Source: Algibacter pectinivorans (GTDB taxonomy: Bacteria > Bacteroidota > Bacteroidia > Flavobacteriales > Flavobacteriaceae). Taken from it: a DNA stretch of 64,000 nucleotides. The stretch covers positions 1 through 64,000 of the forward strand of contig NZ_FOMI01000003.1 in NCBI RefSeq assembly GCF_900112595.1, read 5' to 3'. The notes below the pieces were generated by a model, which was not told where the DNA came from, ran no database searches, and worked only from the letters and a program-made list of their open reading frames with translations. This document shows, one piece after another, positions 7,697 through 14,753 of the stretch (position 1 is the stretch's first letter; each line of letters opens with the position of its first letter). A program made the position numbers and the translations under genes.

Positions 7697-7726
7697 CAAA
7701 AATAATTTTTTAGTTTAAACACACAA
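7697..7726 (-). promoter_or_regulatory. Consensus Bacteroidota promoter for the DUF2795 gene
   Basis: On the minus strand TTG (7724-7726) is followed by exactly 19 nt and then TATTTTTG (7697-7704), a full match to TTG-N19-TAnnTTTG. Transcription would begin near 7690, just ahead of the ATG at 7674. This fixes the start of that gene. Confidence 0.8.
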
Positions 7727-7883
7727 GAAAAAAATGAATTATTTAATCATTAATTATAAGAACGTATCTTTTTGTACTCTAAACCCTTGCAATTATTTCT
7801 GCGGGTTAATAATGTTTTTAGCAAATAATATTTTGGTGTCACTTCGAGTATGCCGTTTTCTTTTTTCGGAATGTAACGAGAAG

Positions 7884-8019
7884 TTGGGCGTTCCCTTCGC
7901 TTTATACCTACAAGGTTTTTAAAACCTCGCAGGAAACGCTACGGTCGGGCTTTCCGTTACAAGTCCTCGCACCTCCTTTGTCGGGCTGTGGGCTATCCAC
8001 TGCAATCCCTAACGCGGGT
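7884..8019 (+). repeat. Interspersed repeat, full copy 1
   Basis: The element runs from TTGGGCGTTCCC to CCCTAACGCGGG. It shares CGGGCTTTCCGTTACAAGTC, CTGTGGGCTATCCA and CAATCCCTAACGCGGG with copies at 60810-60925 (same strand) and 55579-55650 (inverted, internally deleted). It is more GC-rich than its surroundings. It fills most of the gene-free stretch 7675-8126; the short reading frame crossing it is not credible as a gene. Confidence 0.8.
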
Positions 8020-8070
8020 AAGTCTGCCGTTTTTAGTCCTAAGTAAGCAGTTTTTTAAAACCTGCTATTT

Positions 8071-8136
8071 TCAACTTCAAACTTCAAACTTCAAACTTCA
8101 TGCTTCAAACTTCAACGCTTCAAACTTCAACGCTTC
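8071..8136. repeat. Short tandem repeat of the heptamer CTTCAAA
   Basis: About nine units of CTTCAAA and the variants CTTCATG and CTTCAACG run head to tail. The last units overlap the stop codon (8127-8129) and final codons of the cob(I)alamin adenosyltransferase gene. Unit number could vary by slippage without affecting the protein upstream of the last residues. Confidence 0.75.
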
Positions 8137-8699
8137 TCAGGAATCCACTTAATTTCATTTGCTTGTAAGTCAAACGACAACTTTCGTGCCAATACAAAAA
8201 GATAGTCAGAAAGACGGTTTAAATAAGTCAGCGCATTAGCCTCAAAAGGTTCCAACTCGTTAAGTGCCGATGCTAAACGTTCGGCTCTACGGCACACACA
8301 ACGCGCAATATGACAGAATGACACGGTTTGGTGTCCGCCAGGTAAAACAAAATGCGTCATGGGTGGTAAGGCATCGTTCATGGCATCCATTTCCCGTTCT
8401 AAGCGCTCAATATCTTCACTCGAAATTTTTTCAATATTAAGGCGCTCCTTGCCATTTTTTAAAATAGCTTTTTCGGGGTCGGTTGCTAAAATAGCCCCAA
8501 CCGTAAACAGTCTATCTTGAATTATAATAAGTAAATCTTTGTAGTTAGGGTTAATATCTTGGTCGCGAATTAAACCTAAATGCGAGTTTAGCTCATCCAC
8601 GGTTCCGTAACTATCAATTCTAATATGGTGTTTTGGTACACGTGTTCCTCCAAATAATGCAGTAGTACCTTTATCGCCTGTTTTTGTGTAAATTTTCAT
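8127..8699 (-). CDS. Cob(I)alamin adenosyltransferase, PduO type
   Basis: This 190-residue enzyme transfers the adenosyl group of ATP to cob(I)alamin to make coenzyme B12. The N-terminus carries the ATP-binding signature TKTGDKGTTALFGGTRVPK (residues 4-22). A YGTVDELNSHLG block follows, and the C-terminal CRRAERLASALNE helix plus LNRLSDYLFVLAR are the conserved cobalamin and trimer regions of the PduO/MMAB family. Length is standard. The cofactor would serve adenosylcobalamin enzymes such as methylmalonyl-CoA mutase, none of which is in this window. No cobalamin riboswitch was seen upstream. The final residues lie in a CTTCAAA tandem repeat. Confidence 0.93.
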   Translation of the reverse strand: MKIYTKTGDKGTTALFGGTRVPKHHIRIDSYGTVDELNSHLGLIRDQDINPNYKDLLIIIQDRLFTVGAILATDPEKAILKNGKERLNIEKISSEDIERLEREMDAMNDALPPMTHFVLPGGHQTVSFCHIARCVCRRAERLASALNELEPFEANALTYLNRLSDYLFVLARKLSFDLQANEIKWIPEKR

Positions 8700-9027
8700 C
8701 TGATATTTTTTGTTGTTTTAGAGGTCAGATGTTTTTCGTTAATTTCTGTGTAACGATATAAATTCTGTTTTCTAATTTCATGTTATAAAGGTAAAAGTTA
8801 AAAATCGAATACTCAAAAAAAAAGGTATTCTATTTAATTACAAGCTACACATACCATAAGCAATGTCTTATTATAAATATCACGATTATTTAATATTTAA
8901 ATAATGCCTAAAACGTACTGCAGGACCTAAAATTAAAGACCTTGTAAAAAAAAGATAAAATGCTAATAATTAATATGTTTAAACTAGAAAACTCTTATTT
9001 TTGCTGCTATATTATAAAATGGGGGGA
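8700..9027. other. Divergent intergenic region, 328 nt
   Basis: The region lies between the leftward adenosyltransferase and the rightward OmpA gene. It holds a weak hairpin (GAATAC ... GTATTC around an A9 loop near 8807-8830) and the -7 box for the OmpA gene at 8996-9003. No RNA gene, riboswitch fold or further reading frame was recognised. Confidence 0.5.
8996..9003 (+). promoter_or_regulatory. Candidate -7 box for the OmpA-family gene
   Basis: TATTTTTG matches TAnnTTTG. Transcription would begin near 9010, leaving a leader of about 18 nt before the ATG at 9028. This argues against using the in-frame upstream TTG at 9001. A clean -33 TTG is not seen. Confidence 0.5.
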
Positions 9028-11118
9028 ATGAAAAAAATTAGCATTTTATTGGTGTTTATAATGGGGACTTTTATCATGGATGCGCAATCCTATTTAGGGT
9101 TTTTAACCGATAATTATAGCGGCGTACATAGCCTTATATCTAATCCTGCAAATATTACCGATTCTAGATTTAAAACCGATATAAACCTTGGAGGCGCAAG
9201 TGTTTTTGGTGGTAACAATTACTATGGTATTAATGTATGGAATGCTTCTAGAAACGGCTATAGCTTCGATATGGAGGCGAAAATAAACTCAAATGGTACT
9301 AATAGCGCTCTAGTTAATGCCGATATTTTGGGGCCTTCTTTTATGTTTAATTTAAGTAAAAACAGTTCGGTAGCTGTTTTTACAAGAGCAAGAGCATTTG
9401 TTAATGCCAATGATTTTGACGACGCTTCTATAGCTGCAATAGACGATGACTCCACAAGAGATTTTATTTTAAATGAAGCACAATTAAACGTGTTAGGGCA
9501 CTCTTGGGGAGAAGTAGGAATTACTTATGCTAGAACCTTAATAAACAAAAACAAGCATTTTTTAAAAGGTGGTGTTTCTTTAAAATATTTACAAGGTTTT
9601 GGTAGTGCTTTTGTAACCGGAACCGATATTTATGTGGATTACGATGCCGATGGAACTGCTTTTTTTGGTGGAGAAACCACAGGAAGTATAACGACTAGTG
9701 GAGACTTAACTTATGCGCGCAGTGCCGAATTTGATAATGATGATTACGATATTAAATTACCAGACCATGCTAATGGTGTTGGGGTAGATGTTGGTTTTGT
9801 TTATGAGTTAAGACCAAGCTATAAAGACTATAAAACAAAAGACTATAGTCCGTATAATTTTAAGCACAAAAACAAGTATAAATTAAAAGTAGGCGTTTCT
9901 ATAACAGATATTGGTTTTGTAGATTATAAAGATGCCGTTAATGAAACGTTCGATGTTAATTTTGAAGACTTAAATCAAGACGATTACGAAGATACAGCAG
10001 AAGATCTCGGTAGTTTTTTAAACTCATATTACATTCGTACCAATACAGAAACGGGTTATAAAATAGATTTGCCTACAGCCTTACACCTAAATGTAGATTG
10101 GAGCCTTAGCAATACCATATACTTAAATTTAAATACCGATTATTCATTAATATCTAAAAACAGAATAACGGCAAATCGGGTGTCTAATTTGGTGTCGTTT
10201 ACACCGCGCTACGAAAGTAAATGGTTTAGTTTTTATGTGCCATTTACAGTAATTGAAAACAAAGAGTTTAGAGTTGGTTATGGGTTTAGAGCAGGTCCAG
10301 TTTATGCTGGCTCAGGATCAATTTTATCGGCATTTGGTAGCGATAACAATAGGCAAGCAGATGTTTACGCAGGTGTAAAGGTGCCTGTGTATCAAAACGG
10401 TCCTAGCGATAAAGATGGCGATGGGATTTACGATAAATTAGATAATTGTCCTAAAGAATTTGGTCCGGTTTCAAATAATGGCTGCCCAATTAAAGACCAA
10501 GATAATGATGGTATTGTAGATGGTGAAGATGCCTGTCCAGATGAAGTTGGCCCCGAAGAAAATAAAGGTTGCCCTTGGGGCGATAAGGATAACGATGGCA
10601 TTTTAGATAATGTTGATGAATGTCCAGAACTAGCAGGGAATGAGGAAAATAATGGGTGTCCTTTTAAAGATACCGATGGCGATGGAGTTTATGATAAGGA
10701 TGACGATTGTATTGACCAAGCAGGATCTGTGGCCAACAATGGCTGCCCAAAGGAGGTTATCGAAAAACTACAGAACACTTTAAATAATTATGCTAAGGTT
10801 ATATTTTTTAATTACGGAAAATCGACACTAAAACCAGAATCTAGTATTGTTTTAGCCGATATTATTACCGTTTTAAATGAATATCCTAACTCGAAGTTTG
10901 TAATTGAAGGTCATACCGATAGTATTGGAAGTTATGAGTTAAACCAAAGGTTATCGGAAACTCGAGCTAATGCGGTAAAAAACTATTTAATTGAACATGG
11001 TATCGATCCAACACGATTATCGGCTATAGGTTATGGTGAAAAAAGACCAATAGCGACAAATATGTATAAAGCGGGACGTTTGCAGAATAGAAGAGTGGAA
11101 ATTAAGCTTGTAAACTAG
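9028..11118 (+). CDS. OmpA-family outer-membrane protein with TSP type-3 repeats
   Basis: The product has 696 residues from the ATG at 9028, chosen because MKKISILLVFIMGTFIMDAQ is a clean signal peptide. Residues of about 20-460 form a DUF5723-like beta-barrel region. Four calcium-binding thrombospondin type-3 repeats follow (pattern DxDxDGIxDxxDxCP...NNGCP, about 465-580). The C-terminal OmpA domain has the peptidoglycan-binding stretch VIEGHTDSIGSYELNQRLSE and RLSAIGYGEKRP. The protein should link the outer membrane to peptidoglycan. It is a single-gene unit with its own -7 box and a terminator shared with the convergent methyltransferase gene. Confidence 0.92.
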   Translation: MKKISILLVFIMGTFIMDAQSYLGFLTDNYSGVHSLISNPANITDSRFKTDINLGGASVFGGNNYYGINVWNASRNGYSFDMEAKINSNGTNSALVNADILGPSFMFNLSKNSSVAVFTRARAFVNANDFDDASIAAIDDDSTRDFILNEAQLNVLGHSWGEVGITYARTLINKNKHFLKGGVSLKYLQGFGSAFVTGTDIYVDYDADGTAFFGGETTGSITTSGDLTYARSAEFDNDDYDIKLPDHANGVGVDVGFVYELRPSYKDYKTKDYSPYNFKHKNKYKLKVGVSITDIGFVDYKDAVNETFDVNFEDLNQDDYEDTAEDLGSFLNSYYIRTNTETGYKIDLPTALHLNVDWSLSNTIYLNLNTDYSLISKNRITANRVSNLVSFTPRYESKWFSFYVPFTVIENKEFRVGYGFRAGPVYAGSGSILSAFGSDNNRQADVYAGVKVPVYQNGPSDKDGDGIYDKLDNCPKEFGPVSNNGCPIKDQDNDGIVDGEDACPDEVGPEENKGCPWGDKDNDGILDNVDECPELAGNEENNGCPFKDTDGDGVYDKDDDCIDQAGSVANNGCPKEVIEKLQNTLNNYAKVIFFNYGKSTLKPESSIVLADIITVLNEYPNSKFVIEGHTDSIGSYELNQRLSETRANAVKNYLIEHGIDPTRLSAIGYGEKRPIATNMYKAGRLQNRRVEIKLVN

Positions 11119-11136
11119 TGGAACTAAATTATAATT

Positions 11137-11172
11137 TAAACACTCAGCTTAGTTTTAGGTTGAGTTTTTTTT
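11137..11172. terminator. Terminator between convergent genes
   Basis: An imperfect hairpin (AAACACTCAGC against GGTTGAGTTTT) ends in a run of eight T. It lies between the OmpA gene (+) and the methyltransferase gene (-). Confidence 0.6.
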
Positions 11173-11182
11173 AGGGCGCTAG

Positions 11183-11953
11183 TTATATTCTAATGGTAAA
11201 ATGCTCCTTTACCTGTTCTTTTCTAAAAAAAACGAAGCCCCAAAAAAAGGTATCAATAGTAACGGTTACTTTAGGATGGTTTTTTATAATTTCCCAAGCT
11301 TCAGTCATACCTTCAGACCAATAAATATCATCAAAAATAAAAACCGAATCGTTAGTTGTTGCTTCTAGTAAAGCTTCAAAATATTGCAATGTCGCTTCCT
11401 TTTGATGGTTTCCGTCAAAAAAAATAAGATCGTATGGTTTGGAGTTTAATGTTTCAATTTCAGTATTAAAATTGCCATTTATTAAGGCTATGTTTTCGGC
11501 TTTAAACGTATTTAATTGTTGGTTTGAAAACTCCGCGGTTTCTGGGCAGCCTTCAATAGAGATTATGTTCGCTTTCGGGTTTCCCAAGTGCATAGCATGG
11601 GTTGCAATACCCAAGGATGTACCTAACTCTAATATATTTTGTGGTTTAAAATAATTAGTAATTCTGTAAATTAACTTAACACGTTTGTTAGTTGTACCCG
11701 CATTTTTAGCAATATTGGCAACATAACGCTCTTGGGTTTTCATTTTTTGAGAACCAGCGCCTAAATCTGTTACCTTAATTTTAGTTTTATTTTTTAAAAG
11801 CGAATCTTTGTAGTTACTTATAAGCTTGTAGCTGTTGTGCTTGGTGGTATCGTAAAAACACTGTGTAACCAAATTATAAACAAAAGGGGAGTGCACACCA
11901 TGTTGATTGGTGGATTTTAGCAGAAATTTTATGTATTGAATAACCTGGTACAA
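11183..11953 (-). CDS. Class I SAM-dependent methyltransferase, O-methyltransferase-like
   Basis: In this 256-residue cytoplasmic protein, motif I of the Rossmann-type methyltransferase fold is ILELGTSLG (107-115), followed by the acidic ISIEGC strand end (131-136) that binds the SAM ribose. YDLIFFDGNH (174-183) resembles the metal-linked aspartate motif of Methyltransf_24/catechol-type O-methyltransferases. Residues 1-100 form a less conserved helical cap. The substrate is not predictable. The gene follows the Uup gene by 13 nt on the same strand, so the two are probably co-transcribed. It converges with the OmpA gene. Confidence 0.8.
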   Translation of the reverse strand: MYQVIQYIKFLLKSTNQHGVHSPFVYNLVTQCFYDTTKHNSYKLISNYKDSLLKNKTKIKVTDLGAGSQKMKTQERYVANIAKNAGTTNKRVKLIYRITNYFKPQNILELGTSLGIATHAMHLGNPKANIISIEGCPETAEFSNQQLNTFKAENIALINGNFNTEIETLNSKPYDLIFFDGNHQKEATLQYFEALLEATTNDSVFIFDDIYWSEGMTEAWEIIKNHPKVTVTIDTFFWGFVFFRKEQVKEHFTIRI

Positions 11954-11966
11954 GCCGTGTTTAGTT

Positions 11967-13835
11967 TTATCCTTCTAATTTAGATGATAATTCAAACCAA
12001 CGCTCTTCCTTTGCTTCAATGGTATCAATAATGTCTTGAAGCTTATTTGACAGTTCGTTAATTTGATCTTGCGATAAATCCGGATTATTAAATTTGGCTT
12101 CTAATTCTTTCTTATCGTAAGCTAAAGCATTTAGTTTACTTTCAATATTTCTTAACTCTTTTTCTTCGTTAAAAGATAATTTTGAAGCTTCGTTTTGTTT
12201 CCAGGATTTGTTATCCTTTTTATCTTCGTTGGTTGCTGTATTTGTTATTACAGGTTGGCTGTCCTCATAAACCCTATAATCTGTATAGTTTCCTGGGAAA
12301 TCTTCAATAACACCTTCGCCTCTAAAAACAAAAAGGTGATCAATAACCTTATCCATAAAATATCTATCGTGTGTTACAACAATAATACAACCCGGGAAAT
12401 CTAAAAGGAAACTTTCTAAAACGTTAAGCGTTACAATATCCAAATCGTTTGTAGGCTCATCTAGAATTAAAAAATTAGGGTTCTGTATTAAAATGGTACA
12501 TAAATATAAACGTTTACGCTCGCCACCACTTAGTTTTTCAACATAATCGTATTGTTTTTTTCGGCTAAATAAAAAGCGTTCTAATAATTGCTGAGCGCTA
12601 ATTGTTTTTCCTTTTTTCAACGGAATGTGATCTCCGAATTCTCGAATAACATCGATTACCTTTTGCTCTGGTTTTATGTTTATTCCGCTTTGTGTGTAAT
12701 AGCCAAATTTAACGGTATCACCTTTAACAACTTTACCAGAATCTGGTTGCGCAGTTTGTGTTAAAATGTTTAAGAAAGTTGTTTTTCCGGTGCCATTTTT
12801 GCCAATAATACCAACGCGTTCTCCTTTTTTAAAGGTGTACTCGAAGGCATCAAGGATGGTTTTATCTTTAAATGCTTTGGATACTTTATGGAATTCTAGA
12901 ATTTTACTTCCTAGGCGTTCCATGTTTAATTCTAGCTGCACTTCGTGGTCGTTTCTGCGTTGATGCGCACGGTGTTTAATGTCGGCAAAATCATCAATTC
13001 TAGATTTCGATTTTGTGGTTCGAGCTTTGGGTTGCCTGCGCATCCAATTAAGCTCCTTTTTAAAAAGTTGTTTTGCTTTTCCCGTTTCAACCGATTCACG
13101 TTCTATTCTTTCCTCTCGTTTTTCAAGATAATACGAGTAATTGCCTTTATAGCTATAAAGTTCTCCTTCGTCTAATTCTATAATTTCATTACACACGCGT
13201 TCTAAAAAATAACGATCGTGTGTAACCATAAACAGCGTAATATTTTCTTTAGCAAAAAAAGCTTCTAACCACTCAATCATTTCTAAATCTAAATGGTTTG
13301 TAGGCTCATCTAAAATTAATAAATCGGGTTTGTTAATTAAAGCATTGGCTAAGGCTAAGCGTTTTTTTTGTCCGCCAGAAAGCACACTTACCTTTTGGTT
13401 TAAATCATCTAATTTTAATTTAAAAAGAATTTGTTTGTAAAGCGTTTCGAAATCCCAAGCTTCATGGCGATCCATGGCTTCAAAAGCTTTTTGATACGCA
13501 TCTGTATCTTCGGGGTTTAACAGCGCTTTTTCGTAGTTAGCAATAATTTTTAATATAGGACTATCACTTGCAAAAATAGTTTCTTCAACAGTTAAAGCGT
13601 TGTCAAATTTAGGATCTTGAGATAAGAAGGAAACTTTAATATCTTTTCTAAAAATAACGTCGCCAGAATCTGCAGAATCGTCTCCAGATAAAATATTTAG
13701 AATAGACGTTTTACCTGTTCCGTTTTTTGCAACAAAGGCTATTTTTTGGTCCTTGTGTACGCTAAATGAAATGTTTTCAAAAAGCGTATGCTCGCCGTAG
13801 GACTTCGATATGTTTTCAACTGTTAGATAATTCAA
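11967..13835 (-). CDS. uup: ABC-F family ATPase, Uup type
   Basis: This soluble 622-residue protein has two ABC cassettes and no membrane domain. The first has KNGTGKTS (37-44), LSGGQKKRLALA and LLILDEPTNHLD; the second has GIIGKNGTGKTT, LSGGERKRLYLC and FLILDEPTNDLD. In the first Walker A the leading glycine is alanine (AKNGTGKT). The linker is rich in arginine and lysine, and the last 80 residues form a coiled coil (EEKELRNIESKLNALAYDKK), as in Uup. ABC-F proteins act on ribosomes; Uup is also linked to stability of repeated DNA. It is divergent from the polysaccharide locus, with 106 nt between starts. Confidence 0.9.
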   Translation of the reverse strand: MNYLTVENISKSYGEHTLFENISFSVHKDQKIAFVAKNGTGKTSILNILSGDDSADSGDVIFRKDIKVSFLSQDPKFDNALTVEETIFASDSPILKIIANYEKALLNPEDTDAYQKAFEAMDRHEAWDFETLYKQILFKLKLDDLNQKVSVLSGGQKKRLALANALINKPDLLILDEPTNHLDLEMIEWLEAFFAKENITLFMVTHDRYFLERVCNEIIELDEGELYSYKGNYSYYLEKREERIERESVETGKAKQLFKKELNWMRRQPKARTTKSKSRIDDFADIKHRAHQRRNDHEVQLELNMERLGSKILEFHKVSKAFKDKTILDAFEYTFKKGERVGIIGKNGTGKTTFLNILTQTAQPDSGKVVKGDTVKFGYYTQSGINIKPEQKVIDVIREFGDHIPLKKGKTISAQQLLERFLFSRKKQYDYVEKLSGGERKRLYLCTILIQNPNFLILDEPTNDLDIVTLNVLESFLLDFPGCIIVVTHDRYFMDKVIDHLFVFRGEGVIEDFPGNYTDYRVYEDSQPVITNTATNEDKKDNKSWKQNEASKLSFNEEKELRNIESKLNALAYDKKELEAKFNNPDLSQDQINELSNKLQDIIDTIEAKEERWFELSSKLEG

Positions 13836-13912
13836 GTGCTGTTATTTTTTTGCAAAGAACGGATAAAAAACCAAAAAATCCGATATAAGTTTTATTCTTC
13901 AAAGCTAAAAGT

Positions 13913-13920
13913 TATATTTG
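13913..13920 (+). promoter_or_regulatory. Candidate -7 box for the polysaccharide locus
   Basis: TATATTTG matches TAnnTTTG and lies 22 nt before the ATG of the Wza-like gene. It would start transcription near 13927. The -33 position has TTT rather than TTG. No other strong promoter is evident until the middle of the locus, so this may drive much of it. Confidence 0.5.
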
Positions 13921-13941
13921 CGTTATATCAATTTGCTAAAT

Positions 13942-14736
13942 ATGAAGCCCTATTTTGTTGTTACTTTATTGATTTTTAGTTTTTTATGTACTTCATGTAT
14001 AAGTAATAAAGACGTTGTTTATTTACAGGATAAAGTTGGGACTACTAATAATAATCTGGTAATTACCGAAATCCCAAAGCCTTACAGGGTGCAGGTTAGC
14101 GATGTTTTAAGTATTAATGTTAAGGCCTTGGACCCTGAGTTGGTGGGTATTTTTAACCCTGTGAGTGAAGAAGGAGGAAGTGGGGCGCAGAGTCAAACAG
14201 GACTTTATTTTAATGGTTTTACTATAGATGTACATGGTAATATAGAGTTCCCCATTTTAGGCGAAATTAATGTTTTGGGCTTTACAACTCAAGAGATTGA
14301 GGAGAAAGTAAAATCTGAGCTTTTAAAGCAATATTTTAAAGAGAATGCCGAATTATTTGTAACTGTAAAATTAGCGGGGTTAAGGTATACGGTTACAGGC
14401 GAAGGGGGTGGTGGTGTATTTACTTTATTTCAAGACAAAGTAAATATTATTGAAGCGCTGGCAAATGCTGGCGATTTACCAGATACTGCAGATAGAAAAG
14501 ATATTTTGATTGTAAGGCAATATCCAGGAGGCCAAAAGATTCATCATATCGATTTAACAGATATTAAAGCCATGAAATCGCCTTTTTATTATATTCAACC
14601 TAACGATATGATTTTGGTTAAACCTTTAAAACGTAAATCGTTAGGTGCTGGACAAACGGCAATACAAAATATAACCACTATTGCTTCAATTTTATCGGTA
14701 CTTGTTTCTACATATTTCTTAACCCGAAATCTATAA
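13942..14736 (+). CDS. Polysaccharide export lipoprotein, Wza family
   Basis: The product has 264 residues from the ATG at 13942; the eight codons before it depend on a TTG start and would spoil the signal. MKPYFVVTLLIFSFLCTSC is a lipoprotein signal with C19 as the lipidated residue. The poly-export domain (about 45-140) includes YRVQVSDVLSINV and IDVHGNIEFPILGEI. An SLBB segment follows (about 145-225, TGEGGGGVFTLFQDKVNIIE), and a C-terminal hydrophobic helix (IASILSVLVSTYFL) should span the outer membrane. Wza proteins form the outer-membrane pore for exopolysaccharide or capsule. It is first in the locus and is followed after 17 nt by its usual partner Wzc. Confidence 0.92.
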   Translation: MKPYFVVTLLIFSFLCTSCISNKDVVYLQDKVGTTNNNLVITEIPKPYRVQVSDVLSINVKALDPELVGIFNPVSEEGGSGAQSQTGLYFNGFTIDVHGNIEFPILGEINVLGFTTQEIEEKVKSELLKQYFKENAELFVTVKLAGLRYTVTGEGGGGVFTLFQDKVNIIEALANAGDLPDTADRKDILIVRQYPGGQKIHHIDLTDIKAMKSPFYYIQPNDMILVKPLKRKSLGAGQTAIQNITTIASILSVLVSTYFLTRNL

Positions 14737-14753
14737 ACTTATTAGACTAAACT

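Noticed and set aside
7734-7922. 62-residue reading frame between the DUF2795 gene and the repeat
   Set aside because: It overlaps the promoter of the DUF2795 gene and runs into the repeat copy; composition is not protein-like.
8700-9027. Cobalamin riboswitch upstream of the adenosyltransferase gene
   Set aside because: No B12-box-like sequence or suitable pairing was seen; the region is AT-rich and short of conserved blocks.
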